From NCBI GenBank assembly GCA_965223125.1, contig OZ244984.1, positions 2,790,001 to 2,854,000 of the forward strand: 64,000 bases of DNA, read 5' to 3'. A program made the position numbers and the translations under genes. This document shows, in pieces, positions 26,288 through 35,207 of this stretch (positions are counted from its first letter, which is position 1; each line of letters opens with the position of its first letter). The notes under the pieces are model-generated. The model worked only from the letters and a program-made list of their open reading frames with translations. It did not search any database and was not told the origin of the DNA. The stretch is from Pacificispira sp965223125. Its GTDB lineage: Bacteria; Pseudomonadota; Alphaproteobacteria; UBA8366; Aestuariispiraceae.

Positions 26288-27103
26288 ATGGGGACGCCTT
26301 TCACCAGCTTACCTCAATACGACCTTCCTTTCCTGCAGGCTGAAACGGATGCCTGGTGGCAGGGTATCGCCCGGCATCTGCGCCATCACGGCCTCGCCGA
26401 TGTGCCGGAGGACCTGACACGCAGCGACGACAACGAAGCCAACTGGCGCAATCCCAACCTGCTGCTGACCCAGACCTGCGGCTATCCGTTGATGACCGAA
26501 CTTCTGCCCTACCTTCAAGCCATCGCAACGCCGCTCTATGACTGCGCCGGTTGCGATGGCCCGACCTATTCCAGTCCCGTGATCGTGCGGGCGGATGCCG
26601 GAATCAGCGGGCTGGAAGATCTGCGCGGCAGGCGGGTGGCGGTGAATAACTGGAACTCCCATTCCGGCATGAATGCGCTGCGCCATCTGATCGCGCCGCT
26701 GACCCGACTGGGGGAAGCGTTTTTCTCGGAGGTTGTTTTGTCAGGCGGTCATGCCCTGTCCGTGGACGCGGTGCGGGAGGGTCGGGCGGATGTCGCCGCC
26801 ATCGACAGCGTCACCTGGGCTCTGCTGGGCCGCAATCGCCCGCAAGCCGTCGCCGGTCTTGCAGTCCTGAACTGGACCCGATCCGCACCGTCGCTTCCCT
26901 ATGCGATGCGTGTCGATGCACCGGGCGACCTTGTCGCGCGGGTCCAGGCCGCGTTGATTGATGCGGCGGACGATCCCGATCTGGCAATGGTGCGGGGGGC
27001 ACTGTTGATTCGGGGATTTCAGCCCAGCGATACAGCACTCTATCAGGCCATGCTGGATATGCGGGCGGAAGCGGAAGCTCTGGGTTATCCCGTCATCCGA
27101 TGA
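26288..27103 (+). CDS. PhnD-like phosphate/phosphonate-binding-fold protein without signal peptide
   Basis: This 271-residue protein has the type II periplasmic-binding fold signatures of the PhnD/SsuA-like group: LLTQTCGYPLMTE, DAGISGLEDLRGRRVAVNN, HSGMNALRHLI and REGRADVAAIDSVTWALL. Unlike transporter subunits it has no signal peptide and no neighbouring permease or ATPase, so it is probably cytoplasmic. It could be a ligand sensor or an enzyme-like derivative of the fold. It follows murA by 15 bases. The function is not known. Confidence 0.75.
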   Translation: MGTPFTSLPQYDLPFLQAETDAWWQGIARHLRHHGLADVPEDLTRSDDNEANWRNPNLLLTQTCGYPLMTELLPYLQAIATPLYDCAGCDGPTYSSPVIVRADAGISGLEDLRGRRVAVNNWNSHSGMNALRHLIAPLTRLGEAFFSEVVLSGGHALSVDAVREGRADVAAIDSVTWALLGRNRPQAVAGLAVLNWTRSAPSLPYAMRVDAPGDLVARVQAALIDAADDPDLAMVRGALLIRGFQPSDTALYQAMLDMRAEAEALGYPVIR

Positions 27104-27224
27104 GCGGATGTCAGCCAGTTCCCGCACCGTGCGGTTCTGTCGCTGGAATTCGGTCTGGAAAGCGCCTCATTTACGCGATAGGTATTGTTGCAGTCTCATT
27201 AACTGACCTGAAGGCGGTAGCTGC

Positions 27225-29147
27225 GTGACTGATGCCACCCCATTGCTTGATACCCTCGGCCTGCCCTCCGATCTGCGGCGGCTCAAGCCTGCGCAGTTGC
27301 AGCAGGTTGCCGATGAATTACGAACTGCGACGATCCGTGCGGTATCGCAGACCGGCGGGCATCTGGGGGCAGGGCTGGGCGTTGTCGAACTGACGGTGGC
27401 GTTGCACTATATCTTCAACACGCCGGATGATCGCCTGATATGGGATGTCGGCCATCAATGCTATCCGCACAAGATTCTGACCGGGCGACGGGATCGGATC
27501 GAGACCCTGCGGCAGGGTGGCGGGTTGAGCGGCTTCACCAAGCGGGATGAGAGCGTCTACGATCCATTTGGCGCGGCGCATTCCTCCACCTCCATCTCCG
27601 CCGGTCTCGGCATGGCGGTGGCGCGGGATCTGAGCGGCGGTGACAATCATGTCGTTGCGGTGATCGGCGACGGGGCGATGTCGGCTGGCATGGCCTATGA
27701 GGCGATGAACAATGCGGGCGCGATGAATTCCCGCCTGACCGTGATCCTGAACGACAACGACATGTCCATTGCCCCGCCGGTCGGTGCGATGAGCGCCTAT
27801 CTCTCCCGACTGATGTCCTCGAAGCAGTATCTCGGCCTGCGTGAGATCGGCAAGCATATCGCCGAGCGCTTCCCCCGACAGGTCGAGCGTGCGGTGGAGA
27901 AGGCGGAGGAATTTGCTCGTGGCTTAGTCACCGGCGGAACCCTGTTCGAGGAAATGGGGTTCTACTATGTCGGCCCCATCGACGGGCACAATATGGAACA
28001 CCTGCTACCGGTTCTGCGCAATGTGCGTGATGCCAGGGATGCCGGGCCGGTACTGATCCATGTGGTAACCCAGAAGGGCAAGGGCTATCCCCCCGCCGAG
28101 GCCTCCGCCGACAAATATCATGGTGTTGTGAAATTCGATGTCGTGACCGGTGCGCAGCATAAGCCCAAGCCCAATGCGCCCGCCTATCAGAACGTTTTCG
28201 GTCAGGTGCTCAGCAAACTCGCGGAAACCGACGACAGGATTGTTGCGATCACAGCCGCGATGCCGTCAGGCACCGGGGTCCATCTGTTCGAGAAGGTACA
28301 TCCGGATCGGACCTTCGATGTCGGGATTGCCGAACAGCATGCGGTAACCTTCGCGGCGGGCATGGCAACGGAGGGGTATCGGCCTTTCGCGGCGATCTAT
28401 TCGACCTTCCTTCAGCGCGGCTATGATCAGGTCGTCCACGATGTCGCGATCCAGAACCTCCCGGTGCGCTTCGCCATCGACCGGGCGGGCTATGTTGGTG
28501 CGGATGGGGCGACCCATTGCGGGGCTTTTGATCTCTCCTATCTCTGCTGCCTGCCGAATTTCATCGTCATGGCCCCGTCGGACGAGGCGGAACTGGCGCG
28601 CATGACCGTTACTGCTGCCGGGATCGATCATGCCCCGTCCGCCATTCGCTACCCGCGCGGCGAAGGGATCGGTATCGAGATTCCGGAGAATCCCGAACCG
28701 CTGGAAATCGGCAGGGGACGTATCCTGCGTGAGGGCAAGACGGTCGCCATTCTATCCCTGGGGACGCGGCTTCAGGATGCGCTGGCGGCGGCCGACGATC
28801 TGGCCGCTCGCGGATTTTCCACTACGGTTGCCGACGCGCGTTTCGCCAAGCCCGTCGATACCGCACTCATCCGGGATCTGGCACTCAATCACGATGTGCT
28901 GATCACGGTGGAGGAAGCCTCCATCGGTGGTTTCTCCGCTCAGGTGCTTGACTGTCTGATTGCCGGTGACCTGATCCAGTCGATCCGGCTGCGGACCCTC
29001 TATATGCCGGACCGCTTCATTGATCACGACAAGCCCGAACGTCAGCTTGCCGAGGCGGGTCTGGATGCGGCGGGGATCGTTAAGGCGGCGCTGTCCGCGC
29101 TGGAGGCCGATGGGGTGGTGACGGCGGACGCCCCGGCGCGGGCCTGA
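27225..29147 (+). CDS. dxs: 1-deoxy-D-xylulose-5-phosphate synthase
   Basis: This 640-residue thiamine-diphosphate enzyme condenses pyruvate and glyceraldehyde-3-phosphate, the first step of the MEP isoprenoid pathway, which also feeds thiamine and pyridoxal synthesis. Visible features are HxGxxLG-like GGHLGAGLGVVELTVALHY, the diphosphate/Mg site GDGAMSAGMAYEAMNNAG, the glutamate-containing VGIAEQHAVTFAAGMA and DRAGYVGADGATHCGAFD. The length is normal for the family. It starts with GTG at 27225. The DUF454 gene follows after 10 bases. Confidence 0.96.
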   Translation: MTDATPLLDTLGLPSDLRRLKPAQLQQVADELRTATIRAVSQTGGHLGAGLGVVELTVALHYIFNTPDDRLIWDVGHQCYPHKILTGRRDRIETLRQGGGLSGFTKRDESVYDPFGAAHSSTSISAGLGMAVARDLSGGDNHVVAVIGDGAMSAGMAYEAMNNAGAMNSRLTVILNDNDMSIAPPVGAMSAYLSRLMSSKQYLGLREIGKHIAERFPRQVERAVEKAEEFARGLVTGGTLFEEMGFYYVGPIDGHNMEHLLPVLRNVRDARDAGPVLIHVVTQKGKGYPPAEASADKYHGVVKFDVVTGAQHKPKPNAPAYQNVFGQVLSKLAETDDRIVAITAAMPSGTGVHLFEKVHPDRTFDVGIAEQHAVTFAAGMATEGYRPFAAIYSTFLQRGYDQVVHDVAIQNLPVRFAIDRAGYVGADGATHCGAFDLSYLCCLPNFIVMAPSDEAELARMTVTAAGIDHAPSAIRYPRGEGIGIEIPENPEPLEIGRGRILREGKTVAILSLGTRLQDALAAADDLAARGFSTTVADARFAKPVDTALIRDLALNHDVLITVEEASIGGFSAQVLDCLIAGDLIQSIRLRTLYMPDRFIDHDKPERQLAEAGLDAAGIVKAALSALEADGVVTADAPARA

Positions 29148-29157
29148 GCGGGAGGCG

Positions 29158-29532
29158 ATGCCCCGGTTCGCCTTTCTGCTTCTGGGTTTCTTTTTCGTCA
29201 CGCTTGGATTTATCGGGGCGTTCCTGCCACTTCTGCCGACGGTGCCGTTTCTGCTGGTCGCGCTGTGGTGCTTTGCGCGGTCGTCGCAGAAATTTCACGA
29301 TTGGCTGTATCACCATCCGCGCTTTGGGCCGTTGTTGCAGGATTGGGACCGGTATGGCGTCATTCCCAGGCGCGCGAAAATTCTCGCCTGTTCCATGATG
29401 ATGCTCAGCATGGGGATCATGCTCTGGGTGACCGAACTGCCATTCTGGCTCTATGGCGTGATAGCCGCGACATTGTTTTCAATCGGTCTCTGGATCGCCA
29501 CCCGACCGGGACGGGCCCCTCCTGAAATATAG
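29158..29532 (+). CDS. YbaN/DUF454 family inner-membrane protein
   Basis: This 124-residue protein has two N-terminal hydrophobic segments (LLLGFFFVTLGFIGAFLPLLP and VPFLLVALWCFARSS) and a C-terminal pair, with the family motif LPTVPFLLVALWCFARSS and HPRFGPLLQDWDRYGVIP between. YbaN-type proteins are small inner-membrane proteins with no firm function. GGGAGGCG directly precedes the start and it follows dxs by 10 bases, so it is probably co-transcribed. Confidence 0.85.
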   Translation: MPRFAFLLLGFFFVTLGFIGAFLPLLPTVPFLLVALWCFARSSQKFHDWLYHHPRFGPLLQDWDRYGVIPRRAKILACSMMMLSMGIMLWVTELPFWLYGVIAATLFSIGLWIATRPGRAPPEI

Positions 29533-29607
29533 AATATGCTTGAAAGAAGACGGTTTGCGTCCGGCGGCAGATTTCTATAGTAGCGACGCTCTGCGTAGGG
29601 GGGTTCC

Positions 29608-30549
29608 GTGATCGATATCGTCTTCACCATTGCACCGATTTTCCTGTTGATCGTGCTGGGCAATGTGCTGCGCCGGAATGGTATTCCGTCGGTTGATTTC
29701 TGGAACATCAATGACAAGCTGGTCTACTGGGTCCTGTTCCCGGTCCTGCTGTTCAAGACAACATCCACCCTGGCCCTGTCGGGTACCCTGCTGGGTTCCT
29801 ATGCGGTGGTGATCATCGGCGGGTTTCTGGCCTCGGTCGCGTTCAGCCTGATCGCGGCCAGGATGAGTGGGCTGCCGGGGAGCGTGGCAAGTTCGGTCCT
29901 GCAGGGATCAGTGCGGCACAATACCTTCATCGCTTTGGCGGTGGCGGAGCGGCTATTCGGGATGGAAGGGCTGGCGCTGGCGGCGCTGGTCACGGCGGTG
30001 CTGATCCCGGTTACCAATATCGTCGTCGTGACCATGATGGTCGGTATGCTGCCGCAATCGACCGGGCGCAGCCTGCCCCATGCCATCGCGCGGGACCTGA
30101 TACGCAACCCCCTGCTGATCGCAATTGCTGTCGGCATGACATTCAATCTGGCGGGAGTTGGAACGGTACCAATCCTGCACGAGACGGCGGGAATTCTGGG
30201 GGCGGCGGCACTGCCCATCGTGCTGCTCTGCATCGGGGCCAATCTGCGCATCACCGAAATGCGCACCAGTCTGTTGCCGCTTGCACTTTCCATGGCGGGC
30301 AAGTTCGCAGTCTTTCCAGTTGTGGTTTTCTGTCTGATCCTGCTGACCGGGCTGGAGGGAATGACGGCCCTGATCGCGATGATCTTCGCCTGTGTTCCGA
30401 CCGCCGCCTCGTCCTTCACATTGGCCCGACAGATGGGTGGTGATGCCCAGGTCATGGCGGCCATCGTCACGCTCCAAACCCTGATTTCGTTTGCTATCCT
30501 GCCGGTTGCCATCACCCTGCTCGGTGGCTGGTTTGGTGTCGCATTCTGA
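29608..30549 (+). CDS. AEC family transporter
   Basis: This 313-residue membrane protein has about ten hydrophobic helices in two repeats of five, as in auxin efflux carrier (AEC/MdcF) transporters. Helices begin with FTIAPIFLLIVLGNVLRRNGI, and a SVRHNTFIALAVAERLFG stretch is typical. Family members move small carboxylates or similar anions. It lies just upstream of the picolinate-type cluster, but a 147-base gap separates them, so a link is only possible. It starts with GTG. Confidence 0.85.
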   Translation: MIDIVFTIAPIFLLIVLGNVLRRNGIPSVDFWNINDKLVYWVLFPVLLFKTTSTLALSGTLLGSYAVVIIGGFLASVAFSLIAARMSGLPGSVASSVLQGSVRHNTFIALAVAERLFGMEGLALAALVTAVLIPVTNIVVVTMMVGMLPQSTGRSLPHAIARDLIRNPLLIAIAVGMTFNLAGVGTVPILHETAGILGAAALPIVLLCIGANLRITEMRTSLLPLALSMAGKFAVFPVVVFCLILLTGLEGMTALIAMIFACVPTAASSFTLARQMGGDAQVMAAIVTLQTLISFAILPVAITLLGGWFGVAF

Positions 30550-30696
30550 AAGTGGTCCTGGCTCAGTGCTCTTTGCGGATTATGCGGAGCAGTCGATATA
30601 CATATCCCCAAAAAAACGATCTATACTGATTAAATTTCTTGTATGAATAAATCCTGTTGTGTCATGCTTAACCTAGAAGCTTGATAAAAAGATGGG

Positions 30697-31668
30697 ATGG
30701 ATCGCATGGGTAAGTCCGGCAAAATAGCCTTTGAAGAGCATTTCATGACGCCGGGATTCGAGGAATACTCGAAGAGCTTTCTGGGTCTGATCGACAAGGA
30801 TGAAGCGCTGAAAATTAATCAGCGTCTATCTGACTTTGACGGGGAGCGATTGGAAATCATGGATGCCAACGGCATCGAACTTTCCGTCCTCTCCCAGACC
30901 GGTCCGGGTGTTCAGGGTGAAATGGACCCAGCCCGCGCGGTTGAGCGCGCCCGCTACAGCAATGATTTCCTCGCAGAACGTGTCGGGCGGCATGCAGGGC
31001 GGCTTGCGGGTTTTGCAGTCGTCCCGATGCAGGACCCGGCAGCGGCGGCGGATGAACTGGAACGCGCCGTGACGCAACTCGGCCTGAAGGGCGCCTTGGT
31101 CAACGGCCATACCCACGGCACCTATTATGATGCCCCGCAATTCGACGTGTTCTGGGACCGGTTACAGGCGCTGGACGTGCCGTTCTACCTGCACCCAACC
31201 GATGCGAAGGTTCAGCCGTTCAGCTTTGCCGACCATCCGGAAATGCAGGGCGCGACCTGGGGTTGGGGCGTCGAGACCGCCAGTCATGCGCTGCGCCTGC
31301 TGTTCGGTGGCGTCTTCGACAGGTTCCCGGATATCAAACTGGTTCTCGGCCATATGGGAGAGGGCCTGCCCTATCTGCGCTGGCGGTTCGACAGTCGCTT
31401 TGCAGTCTATCATCACGGCATCAAGCTGAACCGGAAACCATCGGAATATCTGGGGTCGAATATCGTCATCACGACGTCTGGCGTCTGTTCGCATCCGGCG
31501 CTGATCGGCGCGATTGGTGAATTGGGAGCTGATGCGGTGATGTTCTCCGTCGATTATCCCTATGAAAGCACGGAGATCGCCGCAGACTTCATCGATAGTG
31601 CGCCGCTGGATGACGAAACCCGGCGCAAGGTGTGCCGGGACAATGCCGCGCGTCTCTTCAAGCTTTAG
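30697..31668 (+). CDS. picC: Amidohydrolase-2 decarboxylase, probable 3,6-dihydroxypicolinate decarboxylase (PicC-like)
   Basis: This 323-residue TIM-barrel protein belongs to the amidohydrolase-2 (ACMSD/gamma-resorcylate decarboxylase) family. Metal or catalytic residues are visible as Glu13-Glu14-His15 in IAFEEHF, His166 in YLHPTDA, His219 in LGHMGEG and Asp286 in SVDYPYES. In picolinate degradation, PicC removes the carboxyl group of 3,6-dihydroxypicolinate to give 2,5-dihydroxypyridine, the substrate of the dioxygenase encoded three genes downstream. The specificity assignment rests on that gene set; from sequence alone it could be another hydroxy-aromatic decarboxylase. It heads a run of five genes on the same strand. 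Confidence 0.8.
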   Translation: MDRMGKSGKIAFEEHFMTPGFEEYSKSFLGLIDKDEALKINQRLSDFDGERLEIMDANGIELSVLSQTGPGVQGEMDPARAVERARYSNDFLAERVGRHAGRLAGFAVVPMQDPAAAADELERAVTQLGLKGALVNGHTHGTYYDAPQFDVFWDRLQALDVPFYLHPTDAKVQPFSFADHPEMQGATWGWGVETASHALRLLFGGVFDRFPDIKLVLGHMGEGLPYLRWRFDSRFAVYHHGIKLNRKPSEYLGSNIVITTSGVCSHPALIGAIGELGADAVMFSVDYPYESTEIAADFIDSAPLDDETRRKVCRDNAARLFKL

Positions 31669-31679
31669 CCAAGGATTGT

Positions 31680-32438
31680 ATGATCATGACCCGTTCCTTT
31701 CGCATCGGACAGATCGTCCCCAGTTCCAATACCACGATGGAGACGGAAATACCGGCGCTCCTGACCGCGCGGCAGGCGATCTTGCCGGAGCGCTTCACCT
31801 TTCATTCCAGTCGCATGCGCATGAAGACAGTACGCAAGGAGGAACTGGCCGCGATGGATGCGGAATCCGACCGCTGTGCGCTGGAACTCAGCGATGCGCG
31901 CATGGATGTGATGGGCTATGCCTGTCTGGTCGCGATCATGTCGATGGGCCACGGTTATCACCGTGCCTCTGCCACGCGCCTGCATCAGGTGACGGTGGAC
32001 AATGGCGGCGCGGCTCCGGTCGTTACCAGTGCGGGCGCGCTCTGCGATGCGTTGGGCGTGATCGGTGCGAAGCGAGTGGCGTTGGTCGCCCCCTATATGA
32101 AGCCGCTGACCGAGATGGTGGTCGATTACATCCAGAATGAGGGCTACGAGGTTGCCGTCTGGCGGGCACTGGAAATTCCGGACAATCTGGAGGTCGGACG
32201 CCACGATCCTGCGCGCCTGCCCGGTATCGTGAAGGATATGAATGTCGGGGATGTCGATGCGATCATACTCTCGGCCTGCGTCCAGATGCCTTCGCTCGCC
32301 TCGGTCGGTCTTGTCGAGGCGATGACCGGCAAGCCGGTCGTCACCGCCGCCATAGCAACGACCTATGCGATGCTGAAGGAACTCGGCATCGACAGGCGTG
32401 TCCCCGGTGCGGGCGCGCTGCTGTCCGGCGCATATTGA
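31680..32438 (+). CDS. nicE: Maleate cis-trans isomerase (NicE-like)
   Basis: This 253-residue Asp/Glu racemase-superfamily protein has the maleate isomerase opening IGQIVPSSNTTMETEIPALL and the two catalytic cysteines in GYACLVAIMSMG and LSACVQMPS. It would convert maleate to fumarate, the last step of the pathway. The ATG at 31680 follows AAGGATT and removes 16 residues that overlap picC; ATG 31686 is also possible. It is followed by the deformylase gene after 11 bases. Confidence 0.9.
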   Translation: MIMTRSFRIGQIVPSSNTTMETEIPALLTARQAILPERFTFHSSRMRMKTVRKEELAAMDAESDRCALELSDARMDVMGYACLVAIMSMGHGYHRASATRLHQVTVDNGGAAPVVTSAGALCDALGVIGAKRVALVAPYMKPLTEMVVDYIQNEGYEVAVWRALEIPDNLEVGRHDPARLPGIVKDMNVGDVDAIILSACVQMPSLASVGLVEAMTGKPVVTAAIATTYAMLKELGIDRRVPGAGALLSGAY

Positions 32439-32449
32439 GGGGAAAGCAC

Positions 32450-33274
32450 ATGACACAGTATCTGTATGGGGGTTCGGTCCACGCCAATGGCATTCGCCAG
32501 CACTATCTGCGCTATGGCGGTGTAGAGGGTGCGCGGGGTGGTCGTGATCCGGTCATCATAATTCCCGGTATCACCAGTCCGGCCATCACCTGGGGGTTTG
32601 TGGGGGAGCGGTTCGGACAGCAGTTCGATACCTACATTCTGGATGTGCGCGGACGCGGCCTGTCGGAAGCCTCTGATACCCTCGACTATGGGGTGAATGC
32701 GCAGGCCGATGACGTGACTGAATTCGCCAGGGCGATGGGGCTGGCATCCTACAGCCTTGTTGGCCATTCGATGGGTGCGCGGATCGGCATGCGGGCGCTG
32801 CGGCGCGGCGGTGCCGGATGTGCGCGCCTTGTGATGGTGGACCCTCCGGTTTCCGGCCCCGGTCGCCGCGCCTATCCTGCTAAGCTGCCGTGGTATATCG
32901 ACAGCATGGCGGCTTCCCGCAAAGGCATGGATGCCGAGGCGATGCGTACCTTCTGCCCGACCTGGACAGAGGCACAGCTCTGGCTGCGGGCCGAATGGTT
33001 GCACACCTGCGACGAACGGGCGATCCGCCAGAGTTTCGAGGAATTCCACACGGACGATTTCCATGTTGATATCCCTCATGCCAAACAGCCGGTCCTGCTG
33101 GTTCGGGCTGGCAAGGGTGGCGTGATCCTGGATGAGGATGTGGCGGAAATGGAGGCGATGAAGCCGGATATTCAACTCGCCGATGTCCTTGCTGCGGGGC
33201 ATATGATCCCCTGGGATGACGAGGCCGGGTTCTATCGTGCGCTGGGTGATTTTCTGGGTGCGGAAATCGGATGA
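32450..33274 (+). CDS. nicD: N-formylmaleamate deformylase (NicD-like alpha/beta hydrolase)
   Basis: This 274-residue alpha/beta hydrolase has the nucleophile elbow GHSMGARIG, an oxyanion region IIPGITSPAITWGF and a C-terminal catalytic His in AAGHMIPWDDEAGF. The resemblance is to NicD, which hydrolyses N-formylmaleamate to maleamate and formate. The formate produced could be oxidised by the formate dehydrogenase encoded in the same window, a possible metabolic link (inference). The start at 32450 is preceded by GAGGGGAAAGC. Confidence 0.88.
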   Translation: MTQYLYGGSVHANGIRQHYLRYGGVEGARGGRDPVIIIPGITSPAITWGFVGERFGQQFDTYILDVRGRGLSEASDTLDYGVNAQADDVTEFARAMGLASYSLVGHSMGARIGMRALRRGGAGCARLVMVDPPVSGPGRRAYPAKLPWYIDSMAASRKGMDAEAMRTFCPTWTEAQLWLRAEWLHTCDERAIRQSFEEFHTDDFHVDIPHAKQPVLLVRAGKGGVILDEDVAEMEAMKPDIQLADVLAAGHMIPWDDEAGFYRALGDFLGAEIG

Positions 33275-33301
33275 CATCTATCGGATGAGGAGGAGTGAAC
33301 A

Positions 33302-34345
33302 ATGCCGATCAGCGACCATCAGATGATTGAGGCTTGGCGCGAGGTTCTGCGCCTTTCGAAGCTCGAATCCGGGCAGATCGTGACGATCCTCACCAGCGTT
33401 GCGACCCATCCCCAGACGCTCCAGACGGCGAAGATCGCGGCCCAGTCCATGGGGGCCATCGTCAGTCAGTTGGACCTGCCGCCCGTGAATGGTGAAAAGG
33501 CGCTAAGCCGCGATGCGCTGGCTTATCTTGGCACCACACCGCTGACCGGCAATCGCGCCGCCATCGCCGCCCTGACGGAAAGCGATCTGGTGCTGGATCT
33601 TATGACCCTGCTGTTCTCGCCGGAGCAGTTGGACATATTGAAGACGGGGACGAAGATCCTGCTGGCTGTCGAGCCGCCGGAAGTGCTGGCGCGGATGGTC
33701 CCGACCGAGGGAGACAAGCGGCGCGTGGAGGCAGCAGCGAAACGGATCGAGGGTGCGCGGGAAATGCGCGTTTCCTCTCCTGCCGGAACCGATCTGGTCT
33801 GTACTCTGGGCGAATTTCCGGTAATCCGCGAATACGGTTATGTCGATGCGCCGGGTCGCTGGGATCATTGGCCGAGCGGTTTCGTGCTGACCTTCCCGAA
33901 TGAGGGGGGCAGCAACGGCAAGATTGTCGTGGATCGCGGCGATATCCTGCTGCCGCAGAAATGTTATGTCCGCGATCCGATCACCATCACCATGCAGGGT
34001 GGGCGCGCGACCCGGATCGAGGGCGGCGTCGATGCGGAACTGTTGCGGGAATACATGGGGACCTTTAACGATCCGGAAGCCTATGCCATGTCCCATATCG
34101 GCTGGGGCCTTCAGCCGCGCGCGAAATGGTCAACGCTGGGTCTGTATGACCGCGAGGCGACCATTGCGATGGATGCCCGCGCCTATGAGGGCAACTTCCT
34201 GTTCTCCCTGGGGCCGAACAACGAGGCGGGGGGAACCCGGACGACGGCGTGCCATATGGATATTCCACTGCGCAACTGCACGGTCAGCATCGATGATGAT
34301 GTCGTCGTTCGTGATGGCAAGGTTGTCGAAGGAGCAGCAGCATGA
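33302..34345 (+). CDS. nicX: 2,5-dihydroxypyridine 5,6-dioxygenase (NicX-like)
   Basis: This 347-residue protein is a NicX-type Fe(II) dioxygenase, which opens the ring of 2,5-dihydroxypyridine between C5 and C6 to give N-formylmaleamate. The C-terminal half carries the conserved metal-site region: PGRWDHWPSGF, SHIGWGLQPRA and TTACHMDIPLRN, with histidines that match the NicX fold. AGGAGGAGTGAAC precedes the ATG. Its stop overlaps the maleamate amidase start by four bases. The same enzyme (PicD) serves picolinate degradation. Confidence 0.92.
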   Translation: MPISDHQMIEAWREVLRLSKLESGQIVTILTSVATHPQTLQTAKIAAQSMGAIVSQLDLPPVNGEKALSRDALAYLGTTPLTGNRAAIAALTESDLVLDLMTLLFSPEQLDILKTGTKILLAVEPPEVLARMVPTEGDKRRVEAAAKRIEGAREMRVSSPAGTDLVCTLGEFPVIREYGYVDAPGRWDHWPSGFVLTFPNEGGSNGKIVVDRGDILLPQKCYVRDPITITMQGGRATRIEGGVDAELLREYMGTFNDPEAYAMSHIGWGLQPRAKWSTLGLYDREATIAMDARAYEGNFLFSLGPNNEAGGTRTTACHMDIPLRNCTVSIDDDVVVRDGKVVEGAAA

Positions 34346-34983
34346 GCGGGGATGCGGCAACCCTGGAACCCTATCGCCGACAGGGCTTCGGGACGCGCAT
34401 GGACTTCATCGGCGGGATCGGGTTGCTGATCGTTGATCTGGTGAACGGCTTTGCCGATCCGGCGGTTTTCGGTGGTGGTAATATTCCGCAGGCGATCCAG
34501 CGCACGAAGGTCCTATTGGCCGAGGCACGGGCGGCGGGCTGGCCCATCGCCCATAGTCGGATCGTCTATGCCGATGACGGCGCGGATCACAATATATTCT
34601 CCGTCAAGGTGCCAGGCATGCTGACCCTGACCGAAGATGCCCCCGCCAGCCATATCGTACCAGAATTGACGCCGCTGCCGGGGGAACTGGTGGTAAGGAA
34701 GAACGTGCCCTCCGCCTTTTTTGGGACCAGTCTGGCTCCCTGGCTGACGGAGCGCGGCGTTCGCACCCTGGCGGTGGCTGGCGCCGTGACCAGCGGCTGC
34801 GTCCGCGCCAGCGTTGTCGATGCGATGTGCTTTGGATTCCGCCCGGCAGTGATTTCTGACTGCGTGGGTGATCGGGCACTGGCCCCGCATGAGGCGAACC
34901 TGTTCGACATGGCGCAGAAATATGCTGAGGTACTGTCTTTGGATGAAGCACTGCCTTTGTTGCAGGCCATATCCTGTCGATAA
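34342..34983 (+). CDS. nicF: Maleamate amidohydrolase (NicF-like, isochorismatase family)
   Basis: This 213-residue isochorismatase-type hydrolase has the catalytic Asp in LLIVDLVNGFADP, a Lys in VVRKNVPSAFFGT and the nucleophilic Cys in AGAVTSGCVRASVVDAM. It would hydrolyse maleamate to maleate and ammonia. It overlaps nicX by four bases and is the last gene of the five-gene run; a 224-base spacer to picB then follows. Confidence 0.9.
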   Translation: MSGDAATLEPYRRQGFGTRMDFIGGIGLLIVDLVNGFADPAVFGGGNIPQAIQRTKVLLAEARAAGWPIAHSRIVYADDGADHNIFSVKVPGMLTLTEDAPASHIVPELTPLPGELVVRKNVPSAFFGTSLAPWLTERGVRTLAVAGAVTSGCVRASVVDAMCFGFRPAVISDCVGDRALAPHEANLFDMAQKYAEVLSLDEALPLLQAISCR

Positions 34984-35207
34984 GCATCTGTATTTATGAG
35001 GCGTCACTGATAAATTCAGTAAGGTAATGTTATATCTCTGACAATCCCATGCCAGAGGTATGTGGATTTTTATCCAAAATTCTGTGACTTACAGATTGAA
35101 TTTCTGCTCATCGATCATCTTGCTCAGATAAAAATATACAGTATACTTCCTAAAAGAAATTGAACCAGTTCACAAAGGCGGCTGGGCGGGACGGAAGGGA
35201 GAATTCG
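34984..35207 (+). promoter_or_regulatory. Spacer with likely promoter for picB
   Basis: This AT-rich 224-base spacer separates nicF from the fused oxygenase gene and probably holds a promoter. A short palindrome TATAC-A-GTATA lies near 35136-35146, and GGAAGGGAG at 35193-35201 is the ribosome-binding site that decides the 35208 start. I did not find the TGTTT-N6-AAACA element seen upstream of the TRAP genes. Confidence 0.35.
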
